Of a stretch of DNA of 34,105 nucleotides, positions 1 to 6,679 are shown in pieces. Under the pieces are notes generated by a model. It ran no database searches. It was not told where the DNA came from and worked only from the letters and a program-made list of their open reading frames with translations. The DNA is from Myxococcota bacterium (lineage in GTDB: Bacteria; Myxococcota_A; Polyangia; Polyangiales; Houyiibacteriaceae), in assembly GCA_028284955.1 (NCBI GenBank), contig JANQQS010000018.1:1-34105 (forward strand). The letters run 5' to 3'. Positions within the stretch are counted from its first letter, which is position 1; each line of letters begins with the position of its first letter. Made by a program: the position numbers and the translations under genes.

Positions 1-94
1 GTGGGGGGAGGGGCAGCGGCCAGCCCCTCCGAAAAACCAGCGGGGCCCCGCGGAATCGTATTCCGTGGGGGGAGGGGCAGCGGCCAGCCCCTCC
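1..94 (-). repeat. Paired GC-rich hairpin repeat, gene 3' flank (cut by window edge)
   Basis: Two identical hairpins lie at 7-30 and 71-94. Each has arms GGAGGGGC and GCCCCTCC around an 8-nt loop (AGCGGCCA on the plus strand). Between them are the palindrome CGGGGCCCCG (41-50) and a hairpin with arms CGGAAT/ATTCCG (51-65). The element begins 7 bp beyond the stop codon of the deacetylase gene, read in that gene's direction. Related elements occur at 30285-30425 and 30929-31066. No T-tract follows the stems in the gene's direction; a T-rich stretch precedes them, so this is not a standard intrinsic terminator. The element may continue to the left of the window. Confidence 0.8.
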
Positions 95-101
95 AAACAA
101 T

Positions 102-1031
102 CTAGACGGCCGCAAATGCTCGCGCCGCGGTTGCGAGGGTGACGAAGCGGTAGCCGTGGTGCCTCAGGGTACGCACAACGTCGGACAAAATGGTTCGTTT
201 CTTTGCCACGGGGATGTTGATGTCCGGCTGGTTAGGGCGAAGGAATTCGAGACCATCCTGGGTATCGAGGAGGTCGATGCCGTGCAGTTCTAGATTGATG
301 AAGGGTCGCCCGACAATCGTTCGGGAAAGTAGTTTGGCGCCGTGGGACCCGGCCAGCATGAGGCTCGTTCCGATATATGGAAGTCGGCCTGAACGTCCGC
401 GTGTGACCCCGATGGGAAGCTCGAGAAGCCTCTGGCCCCGACGCCAGTACGGGGTACCTGCGCGGTAGGGGTTGGCGGGTGCCAGAAGCACCTGGGGGTC
501 TCCGATGACCGAACGGCTGGTTCGGCCGCGAAATCGAATCGACGCCATCGCCGCGGCTTTCGCCGAGTAGTACAGCGGGCAGGGAAACACGCTTGAGTCA
601 TAGAGATATCCGTCGTCGACGAGCGCATCGAACACGTCGTCTGTGATGGTGTACCCGGGCGCTCGAAACCCGACCGGAGACGCACCGCACACGCGTTTGA
701 TGGAGTCCGCGCCCATTCTGATTTCTCGACCAATGCAGTCGACGCCGCGACGAGTGAAGTCGTAGAAGTGGTGCTGCGTGTGGTTTGCGAGTTCGTGGCC
801 TCGGGCGGACAAATCACGAAGGATCGTTTGGTTTGCCGGTGTCTCTGTATCGTTTCCGATAACAAAGAAGGTTGCCGCAACGTCTAGGTCGTCGAACACC
901 TCGGCGTATCGTGTCACGGCCGTTCGATATACCGCATGGCGCGCGTCGTCAGTCGGTCGCGGTAGGCCGTGGATGGCGGAGTAACAAGGGATTTCGTCGA
1001 GGTCGACCGACAACGCGGCGAAAGCGACCAC
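102..1031 (-). CDS. Polysaccharide deacetylase (NodB-type, CE4-like)
   Basis: A protein of about 309 aa with the NodB/CE4 layout: an acidic motif near the N-terminus (D10, D12 in SVDLDE), the metal-binding motif NHTQHH (H84, H88) and GFRAPGY near residue 125. Members remove N- or O-acetyl groups from polysaccharides using a divalent metal. No signal peptide is visible, so it may act in the cytoplasm or on a lipid-linked sugar. The frame stays open upstream to 1154, inside the glycosyltransferase gene. I chose the GTG at 1031 because AGGGA lies just before it and the upstream gene stops 4 bp earlier, which suggests translational coupling. It is the last gene of the probable manA-GT2-deacetylase operon. 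The exact substrate cannot be told. Confidence 0.85.
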   Translation of the reverse strand: MVAFAALSVDLDEIPCYSAIHGLPRPTDDARHAVYRTAVTRYAEVFDDLDVAATFFVIGNDTETPANQTILRDLSARGHELANHTQHHFYDFTRRGVDCIGREIRMGADSIKRVCGASPVGFRAPGYTITDDVFDALVDDGYLYDSSVFPCPLYYSAKAAAMASIRFRGRTSRSVIGDPQVLLAPANPYRAGTPYWRRGQRLLELPIGVTRGRSGRLPYIGTSLMLAGSHGAKLLSRTIVGRPFINLELHGIDLLDTQDGLEFLRPNQPDINIPVAKKRTILSDVVRTLRHHGYRFVTLATAARAFAAV

Positions 1032-1035
1032 CGCT

Positions 1036-1776
1036 CTATCCCTGAATACGTATTGCGACGAACAACCGCGCGAGGTTTTTGAGCACGTTGGGCACTCGAC
1101 GAATGAGTCCCACCGACGGCGGCCGCTTTTCGAGCACACGCACCGGGATTTCACGGATATGAATCCCTACGCGCTCCGCGCGGATGACAAACTCCGATGC
1201 AAATAGGTCGCGCTCCACCAGGCATGCGCGGGCGACATCGACGAGGGGCGCCCTGCGGAACGCTTTCAAGCCGTGGGTGTCCGTGCCTCTGAAGCCAAGC
1301 GACACCCGAAGCATGCCGTTGATGACATGCGTGCCCATTCTGCGAAACATGGGTCGCTCATCGCTGGCGCCGGCCATGGTTTTGGAGCCGATCACCATAT
1401 CGGCTTCACGGGTCTCGAGAATTTGGATTGCGCGATGGTGGAAATCGACGTCGCAAAGGTCGATTTCGTCGCAAATGACAAACTCCCCGGTCGAGTTGAG
1501 AATGCCTTCGCGGAGTGCCTTGCCGTAGTTTGGTTCGCCAAGGCTCGTGGACCGCACTTGTGGAAACCTATCCGACAATCCGCGGGCCACTTCGACGGTG
1601 CGATCCGTGGAGCCGTTTTCGGCGAGCACGATTTCGTAAAGCCAGCCGGTTTTCCCGAGACGGTCCACTAGGTCTACGACGGCAGACTGTAGAATCGCTT
1701 CCTCGTTGTATACCGGAATGATGACGGAGATCCGGGGTTCGGAACGAGGCTCGTGTTTATGGTTGGCTGCACACAT
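1036..1776 (-). CDS. Family 2 glycosyltransferase (dolichol-phosphate-mannose-synthase-like)
   Basis: A 246-aa GT-A fold transferase. The N-terminus RISVIIPVYNEE is the typical nucleotide-sugar-binding start of GT2 enzymes, followed by AENGSTDRT and an acidic cluster (CDEIDLCD) at the expected DxD region. The length and lack of C-terminal membrane helices resemble soluble DPM1/polyprenyl-phosphate sugar transferases. It starts 42 bp after manA and ends 4 bp before the deacetylase start, so the three genes are probably co-transcribed. Because ManA feeds mannose-6-phosphate/fructose-6-phosphate interconversion, a GDP-mannose donor is an attractive guess, but nothing in the protein proves it. 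No clear Shine-Dalgarno precedes the ATG at 1776. Confidence 0.85.
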   Translation of the reverse strand: MCAANHKHEPRSEPRISVIIPVYNEEAILQSAVVDLVDRLGKTGWLYEIVLAENGSTDRTVEVARGLSDRFPQVRSTSLGEPNYGKALREGILNSTGEFVICDEIDLCDVDFHHRAIQILETREADMVIGSKTMAGASDERPMFRRMGTHVINGMLRVSLGFRGTDTHGLKAFRRAPLVDVARACLVERDLFASEFVIRAERVGIHIREIPVRVLEKRPPSVGLIRRVPNVLKNLARLFVAIRIQG

Positions 1777-1818
1777 CGGAAAGTTCGCGCGCCACTCTTC
1801 CTCACCTCGCCTCGTTGG

Positions 1819-2937
1819 TCAAGTCGCGCCGCGGCTCGAGGAGGTATCGCTGTCGGTGTGTGCGACGGCGGTGATCAGTGCAAGCACGCGCTCCGCATAC
1901 GCCGCAATTTCCGGAAGTGCGGCAGGCAAGACGAGGGAGCGTCCTGTCCTCGCCACGAGATCGAAGTCGTGACCCCTAAGACGAAGGCTCCCTGCAAGGA
2001 TGGTGAGTCCACGAAGATACGACGCTGGGGGTAAATTCAACTCGCCGCTGCCGGAAAGGCGAGTCATCCGTATTTCGTCCGGGCCCGGGCTCGGTGACCC
2101 AAAGGTGAGCGTCTGCAGTGTGGCAGGCGCTTCAGGGTTCGTTCGGCCAGCCCGCGTGCGTATCTGCGCGAGGAGCGCGGAGCCTGTCGGGCTGCTGAAG
2201 TCGGTGACGGCGAGCGCATGCTCCACGTGAAGGGCGCGTGCTTTGCCGTTTGGAGATTGGCGACCGCGCTCGTCATACAGGCGATTCCAATCCCAGTATC
2301 GGTAGGTCACGCCCCGCATTCCGGGAAGCACCCGTTGAGGCTCGAGCAAGGTGATTCCGCCGCCGATCGCGTGAGGCGTGCCCGGGTCGATCCGAAACGC
2401 ATCCCCGGGTTCTACCGGCACGAAGTTGAGGAGCGCGGAGACGTCGTCGCCACGTTCGATGGCTCGTCGCATGGTTGGTCGATCGACGTTTGGCGCCAAG
2501 CCAACGTAAAGACCTGCGCCCGGGCTGCGGTCCAGCACGTACCAACATTCCGGTTTGCCGGATTCGCCAGGATCCAGGCCGTCGTAGTCGTCGGCCGGAT
2601 GAATTTGTACCGACAGAGCCTCTTTGGCGTCGAGCAACTTCACGAGCAAGGTTGTCGAGGGCGCGCGTTTTGCAGCGCGCGCGCCGAGGGCCGCGACTGG
2701 GTCCTCTGCAATCAGCTCAGTCAACGGTCGACCGTGCTCGTCCAGGCTCGGAAAGTCGGGCTCGACGGATAGTTCCCAGGACTCCCCGATAATCGTGGTC
2801 GGAGGAACGTTCAACTTCGGCTTGTAGTGCGACGCGATCCGAGTGCCGCCCCACGGGGTTCGGGAAGCCGAGGTGAAGTTGTTGGGCCGAAGTAGCCACG
2901 GCCGTGGACTCGATGTGTGCGATTTGAGGCCGCTCAT
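1819..2937 (-). CDS. manA: Mannose-6-phosphate isomerase, type I
   Basis: A 372-aa cupin metalloenzyme interconverting mannose-6-phosphate and fructose-6-phosphate. Family signatures are present: LLDAKEALSVQIHPADD (about 101-117, with zinc ligands Q111 and H113), GKPECWYVLD (E130), GTPHAIGGG (H189) and the TYRYWDW segment near 211-217. The length fits bacterial short type I enzymes, with a modest N-terminal extension. It is the first gene of a minus-strand set with a GT2 and a deacetylase, so it probably supplies a mannose precursor for a surface glycan. The start codon at 2937 is itself part of a 14-bp tandem repeat (see the leader at 2934-2992), which may control translation. Confidence 0.9.
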   Translation of the reverse strand: MSGLKSHTSSPRPWLLRPNNFTSASRTPWGGTRIASHYKPKLNVPPTTIIGESWELSVEPDFPSLDEHGRPLTELIAEDPVAALGARAAKRAPSTTLLVKLLDAKEALSVQIHPADDYDGLDPGESGKPECWYVLDRSPGAGLYVGLAPNVDRPTMRRAIERGDDVSALLNFVPVEPGDAFRIDPGTPHAIGGGITLLEPQRVLPGMRGVTYRYWDWNRLYDERGRQSPNGKARALHVEHALAVTDFSSPTGSALLAQIRTRAGRTNPEAPATLQTLTFGSPSPGPDEIRMTRLSGSGELNLPPASYLRGLTILAGSLRLRGHDFDLVARTGRSLVLPAALPEIAAYAERVLALITAVAHTDSDTSSSRGAT

Positions 2938-2992
2938 CTGGGTTCGCTCATCTGGGTTCGCTCATCTGGGTTCGCTCATCTGGGTTCGCTCC
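2934..2992 (-). promoter_or_regulatory. manA leader: four 14-bp repeats forming a mini-ORF chain
   Basis: Four perfect copies of CGAACCCAGATGAG (minus strand) occupy 2933-2988. Each carries an ATG (at 2979, 2965, 2951, 2937). The first three ATGs each open ATG-AGC-GAA-CCC-AGA-TGA (MSEPR), and every TGA overlaps the next ATG as ATGA. The third stop overlaps the manA start codon. The only clear Shine-Dalgarno, GGAG, is at 2992-2989, 9 nt before the first ATG. The arrangement suggests termination-reinitiation along the chain into manA, with output sensitive to repeat number. The sequence pattern is certain; the regulatory role is inferred. Confidence 0.6.
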
Positions 2993-3126
2993 GATTTCAC
3001 AGGTCAATTTCTATGTATTGAGATGTAGGATATGTAGGATACGGGAAGCTGGTTCAGATGAGTCCGCGAGGGCGTGAAAACCTCACCGGGCGTTCGATCG
3101 TTGATTGCGGAAGGGAGGGATGTGGC
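2993..3126. other. Divergent intergenic region with a 9-bp tandem repeat
   Basis: This gap separates the minus-strand manA operon from the plus-strand genes. It is AT-richer than its surroundings and holds two perfect tandem copies of ATGTAGGAT (3023-3031 and 3032-3040). Promoters for both directions should lie here, but I cannot assign -35/-10 boxes with confidence. Confidence 0.4.
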
Positions 3127-3435
3127 ATGGGTCGAGAGCGTAGAATTCATAAGGTCTTCGTCACGAGAAACACGGAATATCACATTCGGCGGGACACGTG
3201 CGTTGGCGTTCGTGATCGGCGCAGCGGTCGGTGGATGCATGGCCACCTTGCGCTTCGAAGCAGAGTCTCGGGCGGTTTGCGTTTCAACTCTGTGGGCGGC
3301 GTTCAACCAAGCGAAGGCATCCCGGCTATCGGGGAGTCGTTGTTTTTCTCCGCTGCAGGTCGCGACCTGATCACGAGCCCCATTGTCGCGGTCCGCAGAC
3401 CGGACAAGATGATTGTGCAAACCTACTCACACTAA
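3127..3435 (+). CDS. Small protein of unknown function
   Basis: A 102-aa protein that I do not recognise. I chose the ATG at 3127 because GGGAGGG lies a few bases upstream; an in-frame ATG at 3058 lacks such a signal. The sequence reads like a real compact domain: a basic N-terminus (MGRERRIHKVFVTRNTEYH), a central VGVRDRRSGRW stretch and a C-terminal ITSPIVAVRRPD strand-like segment. There is no signal peptide or membrane helix. The next gene, a Nudix hydrolase, begins 43 bp downstream on the same strand. The antisense frame across this region is also open but lacks a plausible start. Confidence 0.55.
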   Translation: MGRERRIHKVFVTRNTEYHIRRDTCVGVRDRRSGRWMHGHLALRSRVSGGLRFNSVGGVQPSEGIPAIGESLFFSAAGRDLITSPIVAVRRPDKMIVQTYSH

Positions 3436-3478
3436 ACCTTCTACTGCAACCCCGCGAACAGTGCTATAGACGCTGTCT

Positions 3479-3898
3479 ATGTCTGAGCGTCCGCACAAGA
3501 CTATACGTGTGGTGGCCGCGGTGGTAGATCGAGACGGCCGGTATCTCATAACGCGACGTCGGGAAAACGCGGTGCTTGCTCTCCTCTGGGAGTTTCCCGG
3601 AGGCCGCGTAGAGACGAATGAGTCAGACGCGGAGGCGCTGACGCGGGAAATGGACGAGCGGCTGGGTGCACGCGTCAAGGTGGGGCAGCTTATCTCGTTC
3701 GTTAGCCATCCATACGAGCGATACACCGTCGACCTCTACCTCTACGAATGCGATTTGCTTTCGGACGAGCTCGAGTGTCGCGCGGTGCACGAATTCCGCT
3801 GGGTTGCTTCGGACGAGTTTGACCAGTATCCGTTCACCCCGGCCGACGAGGCCTCGATGAATCAACTGCTCGGCGAAACCGAGCCTAGGGCCGAATAA
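3479..3898 (+). CDS. Nudix hydrolase, MutT-like
   Basis: A 139-aa single-domain Nudix protein, close in size to MutT-type (deoxy)nucleoside triphosphate pyrophosphohydrolases. The Nudix box runs from G42 to A64: G42, E48, R56-E57, E60 and G63 are in place. The second glutamate of the usual EE pair is R61, giving REMDERLG. The preceding LLWEFPGGR segment is typical of MutT-like members that sanitise oxidised nucleotides. A metal site with one carboxylate missing could still work, because E57 and E60 remain. Substrate unknown. It is followed 29 bp later by a small membrane protein. Confidence 0.85.
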   Translation: MSERPHKTIRVVAAVVDRDGRYLITRRRENAVLALLWEFPGGRVETNESDAEALTREMDERLGARVKVGQLISFVSHPYERYTVDLYLYECDLLSDELECRAVHEFRWVASDEFDQYPFTPADEASMNQLLGETEPRAE

Positions 3899-3927
3899 AC
3901 GGCAGAACCGATTGTTCTGGAGCACGC

Positions 3928-4440
3928 ATGCGAATCTTCGGACTGTTCCTGCGCGTGCTTGGAATCGGAACGATCGGCGTCGGCATCTTGTCCGCCGGCG
4001 CCATGATGTCTACCGTGTCCGGTCCGGGAGGGCTCGTTTTGGGCATCGGCGCCGCAGCACTTGGACTTGGCGCGGGCGTGCTGTCCCTCCGAGCGGGCGG
4101 ACGGGTCGCCTCGCAAGCGGATCGCAAGCAGCAGGTTCGACGCGAACTGTCGGTGGTTGCCCTCGCTGAGCGTCGTGGCGGAGTGGTCACCGTCACGGAC
4201 GTGGTTCGTGGCTTGGGTATAACCTACGAGGAAGCGGATCAGCTTCTCTCGTCGATGGCCGACGGGTCGCGCATCAGCGCCGAGGTCACGACGGAGGGAA
4301 TTGTACGATACGTTTTTCGCGAACTTCGACAAACCAATGAAACTCCAAGAGTTCGGGTTCCTGCCTCGACCGAGGATCCACTAGAGGTTTCCGATGATCT
4401 TGCGGCAGAGGAGAGCGAGAACGCGCGTGCCAACCACTAG
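3928..4440 (+). CDS. Small membrane protein with C-terminal winged-helix-like domain
   Basis: A 170-aa protein of no family I can name. Residues about 5-57 form two glycine-rich hydrophobic segments that should be membrane helices. A basic linker (QADRKQQVRRE) follows, then a soluble part of about 100 residues. The ALAERRGGVVTVTDVVRGLGITYEEADQLL stretch looks like a winged helix: helix, TVTDV turn, recognition-like helix, then a basic/aromatic wing (IVRYVFRELR). The tail is acidic and disordered. GGAG lies 5 nt before the ATG. It may be a membrane-tethered DNA- or protein-binding factor; this is inference from pattern only. Confidence 0.7.
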   Translation: MRIFGLFLRVLGIGTIGVGILSAGAMMSTVSGPGGLVLGIGAAALGLGAGVLSLRAGGRVASQADRKQQVRRELSVVALAERRGGVVTVTDVVRGLGITYEEADQLLSSMADGSRISAEVTTEGIVRYVFRELRQTNETPRVRVPASTEDPLEVSDDLAAEESENARANH

Positions 4441-4477
4441 CTGAACGTATTCACTGCATGTGCTACGACGCCGAGCT

Positions 4478-4981
4478 ATGGCCAAAAAGCGGGTCGACAA
4501 GGGGGTGCCGGGGATGGAGCTCCTGGTGTGTCGCAATCCGAAGGCGGCTCAGCGATACGAAATCGAAGAGCGCATCGAAGCGGGCATGGTGCTCAAGGGG
4601 TCAGAAGTCAAAAGCTTACGCCATCGGCGGGGTGACCTCGACGGGTCCTACGCGGCGATTGCAGGGAACGAACTTTACCTTCACAAGATGCACATTCCAC
4701 CCTACGAGCAGGCCGGCGCTTTTGGACATGAGCCCAGAAGGTCTCGGAAGCTTCTTGCACATCGGCGTGAGATTGAGCGCATGCGTGGTCGACTCTCCAC
4801 TCGCGGATTCACCTTGGTGCCGCTGCAAGTCTATTTTCGAAATGGGGTGGCCAAAGTGCAGTTGGGTCTCGGGCGCGGCAAACGGCTTGGCGACGACCGC
4901 GAGTCGGTGCGGCGTAAGCAAGATTTGCGAGACGCGCGCGACGCCATGCGCCGCGGAAAGGGCCATCGCGGCAAAGCGTAG
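4478..4981 (+). CDS. smpB: SsrA (tmRNA)-binding protein SmpB
   Basis: A 167-aa SmpB, the partner that binds tmRNA and delivers it to stalled ribosomes for trans-translation. Recognisable landmarks are YEIEERIEAGMVLKGSEVKSLR, the GxxxxxxSYAAI segment, LHKMHIPPYEQ, the FGHEPRRSRKLL block and TLVPLQVYFRNGVAKVQLGLGRGK, with a basic C-terminal tail (RRGKGHRGKA) as expected for the ribosome-inserted tail. I start at ATG 4478 (MAKKR); a GTG six codons upstream at 4460 is possible but adds nothing homologous. The N-terminal part before YEIEE is a little longer than usual. No tmRNA gene is visible in this window. Confidence 0.95.
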   Translation: MAKKRVDKGVPGMELLVCRNPKAAQRYEIEERIEAGMVLKGSEVKSLRHRRGDLDGSYAAIAGNELYLHKMHIPPYEQAGAFGHEPRRSRKLLAHRREIERMRGRLSTRGFTLVPLQVYFRNGVAKVQLGLGRGKRLGDDRESVRRKQDLRDARDAMRRGKGHRGKA

Positions 4982-4991
4982 TGGAGATTCT

Positions 4992-5252
4992 ATGCGCATA
5001 AGTTGGCCAGGTTGCGAAACACCGATGGATGCTTTTTTTGAACGTGGGACGCTGACCCTCGTCTCTGACCGCGCGGTGGCGCCGGGGACTCCGGTTACGC
5101 TGGACGCGGGCGCTGCAAGCAGCGGGTTTTCATTCCAGGGAAAGAGCTTGGGCTCGGTGCGACGTCCCGACGGATCCTTCCAGGTACGGGTTCGCCCTCT
5201 CAATCTTCGCCGCGAGCATCGCAAGCTGCTCGAACTTGAGCTTTCGCGCTAG
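4992..5252 (+). CDS. Short PilZ-like domain protein
   Basis: An 86-aa protein between smpB and the ABC1 gene, ending 5 bp before the next ATG. Its pattern (FFERGTLTLVSDRAVAPGTPVTLD, then FSFQGKSLGSVRRPDGSFQVRVRPLNLRREHRKLLE) resembles the C-terminal two-thirds of single PilZ domains: a strand, a PxGTPV turn, a strand pair and a final helix. The N-terminal RxxxR/DxSxxG c-di-GMP-binding motif of PilZ is not visible, so it probably does not bind c-di-GMP in the standard way. The frame is open far upstream through smpB, but only the part after ATG 4992 looks like protein. Family assignment is tentative. Confidence 0.5.
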   Translation: MRISWPGCETPMDAFFERGTLTLVSDRAVAPGTPVTLDAGAASSGFSFQGKSLGSVRRPDGSFQVRVRPLNLRREHRKLLELELSR

Positions 5253-5257
5253 ACGCC

Positions 5258-6679
5258 ATGGGACTACTGATACGTCTTCTTATATCGTTGTGGCTCTTCG
5301 GACGCATATTCCTCGGCTACATGCTGCACTTTGGCTTCGCGCGGCTGCTCACAGGACGGTGGTTTCCTGGTCGGACATCGTCGGCACAGGGGAGCGTCGA
5401 GAAGCGGGGGGTGCGCTGGCTCGCCACGCGGCGCGCCCGCCTCGACGAAAAGAACGCTGAGCGCTTGCTGACCGGGATGCTGCGTCTTCGGGGCGTCTAC
5501 ATCAAAATGGGTCAGGTGCTTTCGATCATGGGAGGATTTCTTCCTCGCGTATACACCAAGAAGCTCGAGTTGCTGCAAGACGCAGTTCCTCCCCGGCCGT
5601 TTGAAGAAATCGAAAAAGCGCTGGTCCAGAGTTTTGGCCGAAGCGCGCAGGAGTGCTTTGCGGAAATCACCCCGGTGCCGATCGCAGCCGCGTCGCTTGG
5701 TCAGGTGCACGCTGCGCGTCTTGATGACGGGCGCAAGGTGGCGGTGAAAGTGCTGTATCCGGGCATTCGCGACGTGATTCGCGTGGACATGAAAGTAGTT
5801 CGTCTGGCGCTGCGGGTGTACCAACGTTTTGTTCCGGTACAAAACCTCGAAGCGGTTCACGAAGCATTGGTCAAGCTTCTGCGTAGAGAGACCGACTACA
5901 TTCACGAGGGCGAGTGCATGTCGAGGATGGCTGGGGATTTCGCGTCCGAGCCGGACATCGTATTTCCCGAAGTCGTGTCCCCGCTTACCACCAAAGACGT
6001 ACTGACCATGACGTTCATGGACGGAATCAAGATCACGCGTTTCGAAGAGCTCGCCGAGGCCGGAGTGGATCGCAAAGTAGTGGGAAAGCGTCTCGTGCAG
6101 TGTTTTTACAAACAGCTATTCGTGCACCGTCTATTTCACGCCGATCCACATCCAGGGAACTTCTTGGTGCAGCCGGGTGACACGCCTGGCGAGCCTCGAA
6201 TTGTCGTGCTTGATTTTGGAGCGGTGAGCGAGGCTCCAAGCCGTCTTATCGACGGGCTGGTTTCGGTATTGCGTGGATTCTTTGAACAAAAAGATTCGCT
6301 AGTTCTTCAAGGCGTGCATCAAATCGGATTCGTTGCGCCCGAGGGTGACCGAGAGCTTCTCGAGCACACGGTGAAAAACTACTTCAGCAAACTTCTACGC
6401 GTTGAGAATCGAAGCGTAGGAGCGCTGATGCGCGCCCCCGTCGAAGAACTCGAAGCGCTCGCTGATCCAGAGGTGGAGCGCCAAAAATTGCGCACCCTGA
6501 TGAAATCAGTGCGTTATCCCGAAGATTGGTTCTACGTCGAACGGGCCGTGATTCTGATGTTTTGGCTGATTGGCCAAATCGACCCGGAGCTTGACACGCT
6601 CCAAGTCGGATTTCCGTATGTCATGCCTCTGCTGGCGAAGGCGACTGCAGCGTCGTCGTCGACTTCCAAAGCGGTTTGA
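5258..6679 (+). CDS. ABC1/AarF/UbiB-family atypical kinase-like protein
   Basis: A 473-aa member of the UbiB/ADCK atypical kinase family. The diagnostic KxGQ motif (K83-Q86 in YIKMGQVLS), the alanine-rich nucleotide loop (IAAASLGQVH, about 142-151), the VAVKVLYPG lysine (K164), the HADPHPGN catalytic segment (294-301) and DFG (319-321) are all present. Hydrophobic stretches lie at the N-terminus (about 3-25) and near the C-terminus. UbiB-type proteins support ubiquinone or other prenyl-lipid metabolism and have ATPase activity, but this divergent copy cannot be called ubiB from sequence alone. Its 3' end overlaps the convergent mfd gene by 59 bp. Confidence 0.9.
   Translation: MGLLIRLLISLWLFGRIFLGYMLHFGFARLLTGRWFPGRTSSAQGSVEKRGVRWLATRRARLDEKNAERLLTGMLRLRGVYIKMGQVLSIMGGFLPRVYTKKLELLQDAVPPRPFEEIEKALVQSFGRSAQECFAEITPVPIAAASLGQVHAARLDDGRKVAVKVLYPGIRDVIRVDMKVVRLALRVYQRFVPVQNLEAVHEALVKLLRRETDYIHEGECMSRMAGDFASEPDIVFPEVVSPLTTKDVLTMTFMDGIKITRFEELAEAGVDRKVVGKRLVQCFYKQLFVHRLFHADPHPGNFLVQPGDTPGEPRIVVLDFGAVSEAPSRLIDGLVSVLRGFFEQKDSLVLQGVHQIGFVAPEGDRELLEHTVKNYFSKLLRVENRSVGALMRAPVEELEALADPEVERQKLRTLMKSVRYPEDWFYVERAVILMFWLIGQIDPELDTLQVGFPYVMPLLAKATAASSSTSKAV

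Noticed and set aside
2933-2988. CRISPR-like array
   Set aside because: The four 14-bp copies are directly adjacent with no spacers, and no cas genes are present.
3004-3420. Open frame antisense to the small unknown gene
   Set aside because: No Shine-Dalgarno, composition unlike a folded protein, and the plus-strand frame has the better start and sequence pattern.
4458-4991. Long plus-strand frame running through smpB into the PilZ-like gene
   Set aside because: The first part is an out-of-frame shadow of smpB; only the portion from ATG 4992 resembles a protein.
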